Counted from the stretch's first letter, positions 1 through 10,089 are shown. The stretch is 64,000 nucleotides of DNA from Streptomyces sp. SW4 (GCA_003248315.1 QKWM01000004.1:2663001-2727000), one strand, 5' to 3'. Notes: generated by a model not told the origin, from the sequence alone. A program made the numbers and translations.

Positions 1-140
1 TGCCGCCGGCCTGCCCGACGACCGGCCGGTACGGGTGGTGCGGCGCGCCCGCCGGGCAGCCGGCCGGCGCCGGTGGCGCCCGGAGCGGCGCGGGAGGCCG
101 GCCTGCCCGGCCGACCCCGTACGCGCCCGCCCGGCAGCCG
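1..140. other. GC-rich left edge, no gene seen
   Basis: Very GC-rich sequence with short repeated CCGGCCGG-type words. No reading frame here looks coded. It lies downstream of the stop of the leftward metallohydrolase gene. Confidence 0.5.
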
Positions 141-1646
141 TCAGCGTCGGCCGAGGAAGATCGGATTCGTGAACGCCGCAAGCGCCCCGGCAGCGGCCCG
201 GCCGCCGCCTCGTGCCGCAGCTCCGCCCGGACGTACGCGGCGTAGGACGCGGTCGTCCGCCACTCGGCGACGCCCGCGCCGGACACCGGCAGCGGGGCGC
301 TGGTGAACAGCACGCCCTGGTCGGTGACGAAGCGGACGGTGCAGCGGGGGGCGCCGGTCACCTCCAGGCGGACGGTGACGGGGTCGTCGCCGTCCACCGG
401 CAGCCGCTCCCCGATCCCGGCGTGCCCGCCGCGCCCGCCGGACGCGGTGAACGCCAGCGTCACCTTCGAGGACTCGGCGACGTAGGACCGTCCGGCCCGG
501 ATGCCGTCCAGGACGGCCCGCCGGGTCAGGTCGTCGGCCAGCACGACGGTCTGCGGCGAGCCGATGACGTCCGGGTCGCGGTGGGCGTCGCTGCTGCCCA
601 TCGCCGGGATCCAGTCCCGGCCCTCGCGCACGGACGCCACCAGCATGCCGTCCCAGTCGGCCAGCGCCACCTCGTCGTCGGGCGTGTACGGCCCGTTCCA
701 CACCTCGACCGCGTCGGCCTCGCCGAAGCCGAACTTCCAGTTGCAGCCGATGCAGGTGGCGTGCGGGTGGGCCGGGACGACCAGGCCGCCGGCGCGGCGG
801 ATCCGGCGGGCGAAGTGGCCGAAGCGGTTGTCCCGGGCCCGGTAGCGCCAGTCGACGAAGGTGCCCGGGTCGGTGCCGAGGGCGACGACGTGCCCGTTGC
901 GCGTCGTGACCTCCTCGCCGAGCAGGACGAGCAGGTCGTCGCCGGCGACATCGGCCCAGTGGGCGTGCGCGGAGTGGGTGTTGTGCTCGGCGGAGTTGAT
1001 GAAGTCCAGCCCGGCCGCGCGGGCCAGCGCCCCGATCTCGGCCGGGGTGCGGCGGCCGTCGGAGTACCAGGAGTGGAGGTGGCAGTCGCCCCGGTACCAG
1101 GCCCGGCCCCGCCCCGGGCCCGCTCGGGCGGGTACACGGGCCGTACGGCCTCGCCCGGTTCGCCGTACGTCAGCGTGACCGTGAGCTCGTACGACAGGCC
1201 CTGCGGGGCCACGGTGTACGGGCCGAGCGCGATGTGCCACGTGCCCGGCCGCACCGGGCCGGGGAGGTATCCGGGCGTGGCGTCGTCGGCGCGGACGAAG
1301 AACTCGGTGCGCGCCCCGCCCGACCAGCCCCGGAAGCCGGGCCGCCCAGCCCGGTGCCGCGCTCGTCGAACAGGCCGATGTCGAGGGCGTTGCCCGGTGT
1401 CCCGGCGGGCACGGCGGGCCGGTCGTAGGTGTAGGAGACCCGGATCTCCCGTACCCCGCGCGGGACGTCGACCGGCACGTACACGAAGTCGGGGGATCCG
1501 GTGGGCAGCGTGCCCCGTACCGTCCTGCTCTCCCGCTCCCGGCCCGCGGCCGCCGCGAAGCTCACGGTCCCCAGCGTGAGCGCGGCGGCGGCTCCCGTCA
1601 CGAACAGGGCACGTCTGCCCATACCGGTCAGGTGGTCCTCGCACAT
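141..1646 (-). CDS. CehA/McbA-type PHP-domain metallohydrolase, secreted (frame-disrupted)
   Basis: The protein starts at ATG 1646 with a GGGGAG ribosome site 7 nt upstream. An export signal (RR followed by an Ala/Gly/Val-rich core) leads into a beta-rich N-terminal domain. A PHP phosphoesterase domain follows, with motifs GDCHLHSWYSDG, SAEHNTHSAH, VPAHPH and MGSSDAH, which supply the metal-binding His and Asp. The tail TNPIFLGRR is usual for CehA/McbA-like proteins. Family members hydrolyse phosphoesters or carbamate-like substrates; the substrate here is unknown. Three frame changes (near 1345, 1115 and 190) cancel out, and the protein reads well across all three segments, so they look like base-call deletions. 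It is divergent from fbiC. Confidence 0.8.
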
Positions 1647-1904
1647 CGGGCTGCTCCCCACTCGTCGGGTGTGGTGCGCGCAACCTTCGTATTGAGCAGT
1701 GAACTCCGTTGTAAGGGAAGGGGATCGGCGGAAGAAGGAATCGCCGGGGGAGGGGCGGCGGGCGCCGGGCACGGGAGCCGCGGGAGCGGCCCGGGCCTGC
1801 GCGGCGGGCGCCGGCGAGGCGAGCCGTGCCGGCGGCCCGGGCCGCGTCCGGGCCGCGTCCGGGCCGGGTGTCGCTCCCCGGCACCGCCCTGATCAGCCCG
1901 CTCG

Positions 1905-1910
1905 TATGCT
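1905..1910 (+). promoter_or_regulatory. -10 box of a probable leaderless fbiC promoter
   Basis: TATGCT ends 6 nt before the ATG at 1917. That places the predicted transcription start at or next to the start codon. There is no properly spaced Shine-Dalgarno sequence, which fits leaderless translation, common in Streptomyces. Confidence 0.45.
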
Positions 1911-1916
1911 CGAGGG

Positions 1917-4520
1917 ATGACGACTTCCGCGACCCCCGGAACCGGCTCCACCGGCCCCACCGGCCGCCCCACCGAGAACTCCATGCGTCGCGCCCTCAAA
2001 CGCGCCCGTGACGGCGTCGCCCTCGACGTCTCCGAGGCCGCCGTCCTCCTCCAGGCGCGCGGCGCGCACCTGGAGGACCTCACCGCGTCGGCCGCCCGGG
2101 TCCGGGACGCGGGACTGGAGGCCGCCGGCCGCCCCGGCGTCATCACGTACTCCAAGAGCGTCTTCATCCCGCTGACCCGGCTCTGCCGGGACAAGTGCCA
2201 CTACTGCACCTTCGTCACCGTCCCGGGCAAGCTGCGCCGCGCCGGGCACGGGATGTTCATGTCGCCGGACGAGGTGCTCGACATCGCCCGCAAGGGCGCG
2301 GCCCTCGGCTGCAAGGAAGCCCTCATCACCCTCGGCGACAAGCCGGAGGACCGCTGGCCCGAGGCGCGCGAGTGGCTCGACGCGCACGGCTACGACGACA
2401 CGATCGCCTACGTCCGCGCGATCTCCGTCCGCGTGCTGGAGGAGACGGGCCTGCTGCCCCACCTCAACCCGGGCGTGCTGACCTGGACGGACTTCCAGCG
2501 TCTGAAGCCGGTCGCGCCCAGCATGGGCATGATGCTGGAGACCACCGCGACCCGCCTGTGGTCGGAGCCCGGCGGCCCTCACCACGGTTCCCCGGACAAG
2601 GAGCCCGCCGTCCGCCTGCGTGTCCTGGAGGACGCCGGCCGCTCCTCGGTGCCCTTCACCTCCGGTCTCCTCATCGGCATCGGCGAGACCTACGAGGAGC
2701 GCGCCGAGTCGCTGTTCGCGCTGCGGAAGGTGGCCCGCGCCTACCACGGCATCCAGGAACTGATCATCCAGAACTTCCGCGCCAAGCCGGACACGGCGAT
2801 GCGCGGCATGCCCGACGCGGAGCTGGACGAGCTGGTCGCGACCGTCGCCGTGGCCCGGCACGTCATGGGCCCCGCCGCCTGCCTCCAGGCCCCGCCCAAC
2901 CTGGTGGACGCCGAGTACGAGCGGCTCATCGGCGCCGGGATCGACGACTGGGGCGGCGTCTCCCCGCTCACCATCGACCACGTCAACCCGAGCGCCCCTG
3001 GCCGCAGATCGAGGAACTGGCCGCAAGGTCCCGCGCCGCCGGGTTCGCCCTGCGGGAACGTCTGTGCGTCTACCCGGAGTTCGTCCAGCGCGGGGAGCCC
3101 TGGCTCGATCCCCGCCTGCGCCCGCACGTCGCCGCCCTCGCCGACCCCGCCACCGGCCTCGCCCGCGAGGACGCCGTGGCCGAGGGCCGGCCCTGGCAGG
3201 AGCCGGACGAGGTGTTCACCGCCACCGGCCGCACCGACCTGCACGCCACCATCGACACCGAGGGCCGCACCGCCGACCGGCGCGACGACTTCGACGAGGT
3301 GTACGGCGACTGGTCCGCGCTGCGCGAGGCCGCCGCCCCGGCATGGCCCCGAGCGCATCGACACCGACGTGCGGGCCGCCCTGCGCACGGCCGCCGACGA
3401 CCCCACGCGGCTCACCGACGACGAGGCCCTCGCCCTGCTGCACGCCGACGGGCCCGCGCTGGACGCCCTGTGCCGGGTGGCCGACGACGTCCGCAAGTCG
3501 GCGGTCGGCGACGACGTGACGTACATCGTCACCCGGAACATCAACTTCACGAACGTCTGCTACACCGGCTGCCGCTTCTGCGCCTTCGCCCAGCGCCGCA
3601 CCGACGCCGACGCCTACACGCTGTCCCTCACCCAGGTCGCCGACCGCGCCCAGCAGGCGTGGGAGGTCGGCGCGGTGGAGGTGTGCATGCAGGGCGGCAT
3701 CCACCCGGACCTGCCCGGCACCGCGTACTTCGACATCGCCCGCGCGGTGAAGGAACGCGTCCCCGGCATGCACGTGCACGCCTTCTCGCCGATGGAGGTC
3801 GTCAACGGCGCGACCCGCACGGGGATGTCGATCCGGGAGTGGCTGACCGCCGCCAAGGAGGCCGGCCTGGACTCCATCCCCGGCACCGCCGCCGAGATCC
3901 TGGACGACGAGGTCCGCTGGATCCTCACCAAGGGCAAGCTGCCCACGGCCACCTGGATCGAGGTCGTCGAGACCGCCCACGAGCTGGGCATCCGCTCCTC
4001 CTCGACGATGATGTACGGCCATGTCGACCAGCCCCGCCACTGGCTCGGCCACCTGCGCACGCTGGCCGGCATCCAGCAGCGCACGGGAGGCTTCACGGAG
4101 TTCGTCACCCTCCCCTTCATCCACACCAACGCGCCCGTCTACCTGGCCGGGATCGCCCGTCCCGGCCCGTCGGCCCGCGACAACCGCGCGGTCACGGCGA
4201 TGGCCCGCCTCCTCCTCCACCCGCACATCCCCAACATCCAGACCAGTTGGGTCAAACTGGGCACCGAGGGGGCGGCGGAGATGCTCCGCTCCGGAGCCAA
4301 CGACCTAGGCGGCACGCTCATGGAGGAGACCATCTCCCGCATGGCGGGCTCCTCCTACGGCTCCTACAAGTCCGTCCGCGACCTGATCGCCGTCGCCGAG
4401 GCCGCCGGCCGTCCCGCCCGGCCCCGCACCACCCTCTACGGCGAGGTCCCGGAGGAACGGCAGCGCGCCGCCCGCGACTCGGACGGCCATCTGCCGGAGC
4501 TGCTGCCGGTACTGGACTGA
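1917..4520 (+). CDS. fbiC: FO synthase, fused CofG-CofH radical SAM enzyme
   Basis: Makes 7,8-didemethyl-8-hydroxy-5-deazariboflavin (FO), the deazaflavin core of coenzyme F420, from tyrosine and 5-amino-6-ribitylaminouracil. It is the bifunctional actinobacterial form. The N-terminal CofG half carries the radical SAM motif CRDKCHYC (C90, C94, C97). The C-terminal CofH half carries CYTGCRFC (C548, C552, C555). Length is about 867 residues, as expected. Two compensating indels, a lost G near 2990 and an extra C near 3345, put about 120 residues in another frame between the domains. The correct linker, including EPDEVFTATGRTDLHA, is readable in the alternative frame. One continuous open frame therefore exists but contains a false segment. 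No other F420 gene is in the window. Confidence 0.95.
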   Translation: MTTSATPGTGSTGPTGRPTENSMRRALKRARDGVALDVSEAAVLLQARGAHLEDLTASAARVRDAGLEAAGRPGVITYSKSVFIPLTRLCRDKCHYCTFVTVPGKLRRAGHGMFMSPDEVLDIARKGAALGCKEALITLGDKPEDRWPEAREWLDAHGYDDTIAYVRAISVRVLEETGLLPHLNPGVLTWTDFQRLKPVAPSMGMMLETTATRLWSEPGGPHHGSPDKEPAVRLRVLEDAGRSSVPFTSGLLIGIGETYEERAESLFALRKVARAYHGIQELIIQNFRAKPDTAMRGMPDAELDELVATVAVARHVMGPAACLQAPPNLVDAEYERLIGAGIDDWGGVSPLTIDHVNPSAPGRRSRNWPQGPAPPGSPCGNVCASTRSSSSAGSPGSIPACARTSPPSPTPPPASPARTPWPRAGPGRSRTRCSPPPAAPTCTPPSTPRAAPPTGATTSTRCTATGPRCARPPPRHGPERIDTDVRAALRTAADDPTRLTDDEALALLHADGPALDALCRVADDVRKSAVGDDVTYIVTRNINFTNVCYTGCRFCAFAQRRTDADAYTLSLTQVADRAQQAWEVGAVEVCMQGGIHPDLPGTAYFDIARAVKERVPGMHVHAFSPMEVVNGATRTGMSIREWLTAAKEAGLDSIPGTAAEILDDEVRWILTKGKLPTATWIEVVETAHELGIRSSSTMMYGHVDQPRHWLGHLRTLAGIQQRTGGFTEFVTLPFIHTNAPVYLAGIARPGPSARDNRAVTAMARLLLHPHIPNIQTSWVKLGTEGAAEMLRSGANDLGGTLMEETISRMAGSSYGSYKSVRDLIAVAEAAGRPARPRTTLYGEVPEERQRAARDSDGHLPELLPVLD

Positions 4521-4580
4521 GGCCGCGACCGGACCGAGGCCGCCCGGACCGAGGCCGCCCGGACCCGAGGCCGCCCGGAC
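4518..4580. repeat. tandem 15-16 bp repeats after fbiC
   Basis: Three to four imperfect copies of a GAGGCCGCCCGGACC-like unit directly follow the fbiC stop codon. They probably arose by slippage; no function is evident. Confidence 0.6.
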
Positions 4581-4654
4581 CGGGCCCCGGCTGGACCGAG
4601 GGGCACGGCGGCCGCAGTACGATGATCGGAGGGTTCCTGTAGCTGAGGAGATGC

Positions 4655-5221
4655 GTGCCCGTGCCAGCCCGACTTCCCTCGTGGGCCTGGGTCACCGGAC
4701 TGACCGTGGGCGCGATCGCGGCGGTGTCCGTCCTGGCCGTCCAGGCGGACCAGGGCCCCCAGCCCACGGCCTCGGCCGTCCGCCCGAGCCCCACCGCGTC
4801 GGCGGGCACGCATCCCGAGCCGGAGGAGTCCGCGACCCCGGCGGTGCCCGAGGGCTCCGGCACCGGGCGGCGGATCGTCTACTCCCTCGGCGACAAGCGC
4901 GTGTGGCTGGTCGACGCCAGCGACGCGACCCGGCGCAGCTTCACGGTGTGGCCGGGGACGGTCAGCCCCGCCCCCGGCACCTACACGATCGGCAGCCGCA
5001 CCGAGGCCACGACCGGTTCGGACGGCGTCCAGGTGGAGAACATCGTGTACTTCGCCCTCGCCGAGGGCATCTCGGTCGGCTTCTCCAACGCCGTCGACGG
5101 CTCCTCGCCCCCGCCGCCCGCCTCCGGTGCGAAGACCGGCGGGATCCGGCTGCAGAAGGCGGACGGCGAGGCGCTGTGGGCGTTCGGCACGAAGGGCACG
5201 ACGGTCACCGTCGTGAAGTAG
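4655..5221 (+). CDS. membrane-anchored extracytoplasmic protein, function unknown
   Basis: 188 residues from GTG 4655, with AGGAG 5 nt upstream. Residues about 10-30 form a membrane anchor or signal (WVTGLTVGAIAAVSVLAV). A Pro/Ser/Thr-rich linker (about 33-65) precedes a compact domain of about 115 residues with RIVYSLGDKRVWLVDA and a C-terminal GTTVTVVK. The domain is conserved-looking and beta-rich. It faintly resembles the small envelope domains found next to L,D-transpeptidases, but no catalytic Cys/His motif is present, so I assign no enzyme. The last 17 nt overlap the convergent DUF2165 gene. Confidence 0.75.
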   Translation: MPVPARLPSWAWVTGLTVGAIAAVSVLAVQADQGPQPTASAVRPSPTASAGTHPEPEESATPAVPEGSGTGRRIVYSLGDKRVWLVDASDATRRSFTVWPGTVSPAPGTYTIGSRTEATTGSDGVQVENIVYFALAEGISVGFSNAVDGSSPPPPASGAKTGGIRLQKADGEALWAFGTKGTTVTVVK

Positions 5222-5720
5222 CCTCCTGCGCGCCCCCGAGGCCGGGCAGGTGGGTCACGACCAGCACGACGCCGCTGAGCAGGAAGATCCGGGTCGCCGC
5301 GTCCAGCCCGTTCCAGGTCTCCGACTGCCACATCGCGAACCACTCGCCGCCGATGCCGATGAACCCGACGCCGAACAGCAGCATCACCATCAGCAGGCCG
5401 TAGGTGGAGATCCGCCGGGCGCCCAGCACGTCCCCGCGCGCCCACAGCCAGGTCCCGCGGACGAGCACCAGCGCGGCGAGCGTCTCCCACACGATGATCA
5501 GGACGTACGCCGCGTCCTGGATCCACCGGGTGGTGATGGCCCGCCACATCAGGTCCTCGTCCTTGAACGTGGTGTCCATGGCGAGGACGTGCCGGACGAA
5601 CTGCTGGTTGGTGCCGAAGTCGGTGATGTTCCCGAAGGCGACGAGCGCCATGTAGAGGGCGACGGTCCCGGTGAGCAGCGTGGCGGCCAGGCTCAGCGCC
5701 CGCGAGGTCGTGGAGGTCAT
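5205..5720 (-). CDS. DUF2165-type small integral membrane protein
   Basis: 171 residues from ATG 5720. Four hydrophobic segments are visible, starting around residues 8, 72, 105 and 150. The stretches GNITDFGTNQQFVRHVLAMD, W-rich MWRAITTRWIQDAAY and GFIGIGGEWFAMWQS are characteristic of DUF2165, predicted small integral membrane proteins of unknown function. The frame is intact. It is convergent with the upstream envelope protein, overlapping by 17 nt. Confidence 0.8.
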   Translation of the reverse strand: MTSTTSRALSLAATLLTGTVALYMALVAFGNITDFGTNQQFVRHVLAMDTTFKDEDLMWRAITTRWIQDAAYVLIIVWETLAALVLVRGTWLWARGDVLGARRISTYGLLMVMLLFGVGFIGIGGEWFAMWQSETWNGLDAATRIFLLSGVVLVVTHLPGLGGAQEATSRR

Positions 5721-5987
5721 GCCCTGACTCCTCCCCACCGGGCGAGCCCGCGGAACTCCCCTGGGGCGGGGGCCGGAGGCGGCCGGGAGAGGCGGCCGGG
5801 AAGGAGACGGCACACGCCGTTTCACCGGTTTCCTGCCGGTGCGCAGCCCTGCGTACGCCGATGTCCGCAACGTCACCGCGTACGGCCCCGGCAGGCCGCC
5901 ACCGCGCCCGCCCCGCCCCTGAACCGACCGCGTCCGTTCGATTACAGTGCTCGCGACGTGCGGGCGGACGGGCACCGGGAGGACGGG

Positions 5988-7106
5988 ATGGGCGGTGGGG
6001 CAGCCGGTGCCGTCTGGGGCCGGGCCGAGCAGCAGGACTTCCGCAGCCGGGTGCGCGGGACCCTGCTCGGGGTGGCCGTCGGGGACGCCCTCGGGGCGCC
6101 CGTCGGCGCGCTGGACCTCGACGGGATCCGCGCGGCGCACGGCGCCGAGGGGCTCGCCGACCTGGCCCCGGCCCACGGGCGGCGCGGCGCCGTCACCCAC
6201 CTCACGCAGCTCACCCTGTTCTCCGTCGACGGGCTGATCCGCGCCCAGGTGCGCCGCGACACCGGCGCCTGGCATCCGCCGACCGACCTGCACCGCGCCT
6301 ACCGCCGCTGGCACGCCACCCAGCACGACTGGGGCCCCGACGAGCGCCGCAAGGAGGACGGGTGGCTGGCCCGGGAGGAGTGGCTCTACAGCCGGCGCGA
6401 CCCGACGCGGGCCTTGCTGCTCGGGCTCGGCGACGACGTCATGGGCACCCCGGACGTGCCCAAGAACCCCGGCGAGCGCGGCCCCGAGGCGGCGGCCCGT
6501 TCGGCGCCGTTCGGGCTGCTCGTCGGCTGGGAGCCGCAGCTCGTCGCCCAGCTCGCCGTGGAGTGCGCGGCGCAGACCCACGGCCACCCGACGGCCACCC
6601 TGGCGGCGGGCGCGTACGCCGTCGTCGTGCACGCCCTGGCGCGCGGGGACGGTCTCGACGCGGCGGTGCAGCGGGCGCTGGCCCTGCTCGCCGCCCGGCC
6701 CGGGCACCCACCGGTGTCCGACGCCCTCCAGCACGCGCTGGGCGCCGTCCGGCAGGGGCTGCCCACCCCCGACCGGGTCGCCGAACTGCTCGGGGAGGGG
6801 ACCGCCGAAGGCGCCGTGGCCGCCGCCGTCTACTGCGCCCTGGTCGGCGAGGACGTCCGGCACGGGCTCCGTCTCGCCGTCAACCACGGCGGCCCGTCGG
6901 CCGTGACCGGTGCCCTCGCGGGCGGGCTGCTCGGCGCCCTGCACGGCGAGACGGCCCTGCCGCCGGCGTGGCTGGCCGAACTGGAGGGCCGCCCGACCAT
7001 CCTGGAACTGGCCGACGACTTCGCCATGGAGATGACCCAGGGCCCCGCCCTCCACGGCCCGGCCGGCTCGTCCCCGGGCTGGCTGGCCCGGTACCCGCGG
7101 GCCTAG
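5988..7106 (+). CDS. ADP-ribosylglycohydrolase-fold protein with degenerate metal sites
   Basis: 372 residues from ATG 5988, after a GGGAGG site. The DraG/ARH fold is clear: RVRGTLLGVAVGDALGAPVG at the start, TQLTLFSVDGLIRAQ, and a C-terminal NHGG..TGALAGGLLGALHGE. Active members bind two Mg/Mn ions through a TDD motif before the TQMTLF helix and a GGDSDS motif near the C-terminus. Here these read VTHLTQLTLF and GGPSAVTG, so the metal-binding acids of both sites are missing. It is probably catalytically dead or repurposed, perhaps as a binding module. A beta-propeller gene follows immediately and may originally be fused to it. Confidence 0.85.
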   Translation: MGGGAAGAVWGRAEQQDFRSRVRGTLLGVAVGDALGAPVGALDLDGIRAAHGAEGLADLAPAHGRRGAVTHLTQLTLFSVDGLIRAQVRRDTGAWHPPTDLHRAYRRWHATQHDWGPDERRKEDGWLAREEWLYSRRDPTRALLLGLGDDVMGTPDVPKNPGERGPEAAARSAPFGLLVGWEPQLVAQLAVECAAQTHGHPTATLAAGAYAVVVHALARGDGLDAAVQRALALLAARPGHPPVSDALQHALGAVRQGLPTPDRVAELLGEGTAEGAVAAAVYCALVGEDVRHGLRLAVNHGGPSAVTGALAGGLLGALHGETALPPAWLAELEGRPTILELADDFAMEMTQGPALHGPAGSSPGWLARYPRA

Positions 7107-7120
7107 GGCTGTCCGTACCC

Positions 7121-7174
7121 GGCGGAGGCGGTGGCGACGGCGGAGGCGGTGGCGACGGCGGAGGCGGGGACGGG
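7121..7174 (+). repeat. 18-bp Gly/Asp-coding tandem repeat
   Basis: Two perfect copies and one diverged copy of GGCGGAGGCGGTGGCGAC. In the frame of the downstream propeller they encode a Gly/Asp linker, a reason to think coding sequence continues upstream of the annotated start. Confidence 0.7.
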
Positions 7175-7219
7175 GGCGGTGCCGAGGGCCCGGACCGTAC
7201 CGCGGGGGCGGCGCCGGGA

Positions 7220-8296
7220 GTGCTCGTCAGCAGTGACCTCGGCGACTTCGGGCCCGACGCGCTGGACCGCTCGAAGCTGTCGGGCGGCTGGTCCCCGTGG
7301 CGGGCCTCGTTCGAGGGCGACGGCGCGCCGCGTGGGTGTCTGCTCAGCGACACCACCCTGGTCTGCCGGCTGCACGGGGAAGCGGGCCGGGTCTCGCTGG
7401 AGGCGCGGAACGCCGACGACGGGGCCTTCCGGTGGCGCTACCCGGCCGACGGCACCGGTGCCGGGACCGGCGGGGCCGAACCGGTCCTCGACGGAACGTA
7501 CGCCTACGCGGTGTCGCCGGAGCGGGACGGCGTCGGCGTGCTGCGCCTGTCCGACGGCGAGCCCGTGGCCACCGTGGGCGGTACGCGGGGGAGCCCGCCG
7601 CGGAGGATACGCGTGCACGGCGACCGGCTCTACGTCGCCCACCGCGACGGTGACGGCACACTGGTCCGCGCCTTCTCCACCACCGGCGACCGCGAGCGGC
7701 TGTGGGAACGCCGCGTCGACGGGACGGATCCCGGATCGATGGAGACCGTGGGCGACTCCGTGCACCTCCACGGCCGTGCCGCGTCCCTCGCCCTCGACCC
7801 GGTGACCGGCAGGACGCTCGCCGAGGCCGGTGAGCGCTGCGAGCCGACGGCCGCCGGGACGGCGTACGTCACCTGCCCTTCCGGTGTCCGCGACGGCCGC
7901 ACGCTGAAGCGGGTGCCCGCCGCCGACCCGGCCGGCCGCCTCCTGGCGGTGGGCCGCGACGGCACCCTGCTGACCAGCGGGCGGAGCACGCAGGAGGGCG
8001 TCGAGGCGGAACTGGCCGCGCGCGACCTCGGGACGGGCCGGGTGCGGTGGACGGCGCCCTGGTCGGGGAGGGGCGTCGCGCGGGTGGCCGGGGACAAGGT
8101 GGTCACGGCCGACGAGGACGGCGTACGGCTGCTGGGGCTGGCCGACGGTGTCGGAGGCCCCCCGTCCACCTTCAGCGGCTGGCCGCAGCGTGCCGGCGGG
8201 AAGGGCGGCCTGCCGCCCACCAGCGGGCTGGTGCACGGCGGGGCGCTCTTCGTCACCTTCGAGGACGGGACCGTGCTGTCCCTGCTGCTGCCCTAG
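7220..8296 (+). CDS. PQQ/BamB-like beta-propeller protein, 5' end uncertain
   Basis: The frame encodes repeated beta-blades of the PQQ-like type: GAFRWRYPADG, VGVLRLSDGEPVATVGG, RLYVAHRDGDGTLVRAFSTTGD, HGRAASLALDPVTGRTLAE and TSGLVHGGALFVTFEDGTVL. The only canonical start after the preceding stop is GTG 7220, which has no ribosome site. The same frame is open upstream through a Gly-rich linker (7121-7174) back into the end of the ADP-ribosylglycohydrolase gene. A lost base near 7090-7105 could have split one ARH-linker-propeller protein, or a membrane-anchored N-terminus may be missing. The 3' end overlaps the convergent symporter gene by 4 nt. Confidence 0.65.
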   Translation: MLVSSDLGDFGPDALDRSKLSGGWSPWRASFEGDGAPRGCLLSDTTLVCRLHGEAGRVSLEARNADDGAFRWRYPADGTGAGTGGAEPVLDGTYAYAVSPERDGVGVLRLSDGEPVATVGGTRGSPPRRIRVHGDRLYVAHRDGDGTLVRAFSTTGDRERLWERRVDGTDPGSMETVGDSVHLHGRAASLALDPVTGRTLAEAGERCEPTAAGTAYVTCPSGVRDGRTLKRVPAADPAGRLLAVGRDGTLLTSGRSTQEGVEAELAARDLGTGRVRWTAPWSGRGVARVAGDKVVTADEDGVRLLGLADGVGGPPSTFSGWPQRAGGKGGLPPTSGLVHGGALFVTFEDGTVLSLLLP

Positions 8297-9847
8297 GTGC
8301 GGCGACCGGTGGGGGCGGGGACCGCCGCGGCGGCTCCCGGCGCACCGTCGCCGTCGTCGTCCGTGTTGACCCGCTCGATGATCGCCAGCCGTTCCGGTGT
8401 GTCCTCCGGCTTGACGTAGCCGATCAGCACGTACAGCAGCAGGGACACCGCCAGCGGGATGGAGACCTGGTACTCCAGCGGCACACCGCCCTCGACGTTC
8501 CAGTTGATCGGGTAGTTGACCAGCCAGAAGGCGAGCAGGCCGGCGGCCCAGCTGGTGAGTGCCGCTGTCGGGCCGGAGCGGCGGAACGGGCGCAGCAGGC
8601 CGAGCATCATCGGGATGGCGATCGGGCCCATCAGTCCGGCCACCCACTTGATGACGACCGTGATGATGTCCTTGAACGTGGGGGAGTTGACCTGGGTGGC
8701 GACCGCCATCGACAGGGCCAGGAAGACGACGGTCGTCACGCGTGCCGCGACCAGGCCCGACCGGTCGCTCCAGCTGCGCGCCCGCGCCCACAGCACCGGC
8801 GCCACGTCCCGGGTGAACACCGCGGCGATGGCGTTGGCGTCGGAGGAGCACATGGCCATGGTGTGCGAGAAGAAGCCGACGATGACCAGGCCCAGCAGGC
8901 CGTGGGGGAGGAGCTGTTCGGTCATCAGGGCGTAGGAGTCGGAGCCGTCCGCCTTCTGGGACTGGACGAGCAGGGGCGACATCCACATCGGGAAGAACAG
9001 CACCAGCGGCCAGACCAGCCACAGCACCGCCGACAGCCGCGCCGAGCGCTCGGCCTCGCGGGCGGTGGGGTGGCCATGTAGCGCTGGGCCTGGTTGAGCA
9101 TGCCGCCGTTGTACTCGAAGAGCTTGATGAACAGGAACGCGAGGAGGAAGACCGTGCCGTAGGGCCGACCAGCGGCTCGGCGTGGCCCTGGAGTTCCGGT
9201 TCGTCCCAGACGCCGAAGAAGCCGCCGTGGTCGCCGAGTTCGACGAGGACGGCGAAGAACATCGCGAGTCCCGCGAGCAACTGGATGACGAACTGGCCCA
9301 GTTCGGTCAGGGCGTCCGCCCACAGGCCGCCGATGGTGCAGTAGACGCCGGTGACGACGCCCGTGATGAGGATGCCCTGGTTGAGGGAGACCCCGGTGAA
9401 CACCGACAGCAGGGTGGCGATCGCCGCCCACTTGGCGCCGACGTCCACGATCTTCAGCAGCATGCCGGACCAGGCGAGCGCCTGCTGGGTCGGCAGGTTG
9501 TACCGGTTCTTCAGGTACTCCAGCGGGGACGCGACGTGCAGCCGGGAGCGCAGCCGGTTGATGCGGGGCGCGAACAGCTTCGACCCGATGGCGATGCCGA
9601 GCGCGATGGGGAACGACCAGGTGACGAAGGACGTGACGCCGTAGGTGTAGGCGATGCCCGCGTACCCGGTGAACATCACGGCGCTGTAGCCCGACATGTG
9701 GTGCGAGATGCCGGACAGCCACCAGGGCATCTTGCCGCCGGCCGTGAAGAAGTCGCTGACGTCGTCCACGCGTTTGTGCGACCAGACGCCGATGGCGACC
9801 ATCACGGCGAAGTAGCCGATGAGCACGGCCCAGTCGAGACTGTTCAT
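8293..9847 (-). CDS. sodium:solute symporter (SSS family, frame-disrupted)
   Basis: Starts at ATG 9847 behind AAGGGGG. About 13 transmembrane helices are readable. The beginning MNSLDWAVLIGYFAVMV and SDFFTAGGKMPWWLSGISHH, followed by a G-rich helix, are hallmarks of the LeuT-fold solute:Na+ symporter family. The C-terminal half continues with LFEYNGGMLNQAQRYMA and HTMAMCSSDANAIAAVF. Frames change near 9165 and 9070. Length is about 518 codons. The substrate cannot be told; family members take up sugars, proline, pantothenate or inositol. The 3' end overlaps the propeller gene. Confidence 0.85.
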
Positions 9848-10089
9848 GTGCCCCCTTCCAGGGTCCGTCATCTGAACGGCCCGCTCATGGTGGGCGTGGC
9901 GACGCGGGCACGACAAGGAAGGGGGAAGTCAAGGGAGAGTAAAAACGTTCGGGAAGCTGATTGCCGTTCAGCCCGTTGAACGCCCGGTTGGCCAGGTCAG
10001 GCCCTGGCCGGCCCCGCGTCGGCCAGGGGTCCGCGGCTCGGTGCGGCGGCTCGGCGCGGTGATGCCGCGCGCTGCTGCGGAGTGGTGGC

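Noticed and set aside
2195..4642. An 815-codon open frame overlapping fbiC
   Set aside because: Apart from about 120 residues that belong to FbiC through two indels, it is Arg/Pro/His-rich off-frame sequence.
5205..7055. A 616-codon minus-strand frame covering the ARH gene
   Set aside because: Only its last 171 codons (DUF2165) are real; the rest is antisense to the well-supported ARH gene.
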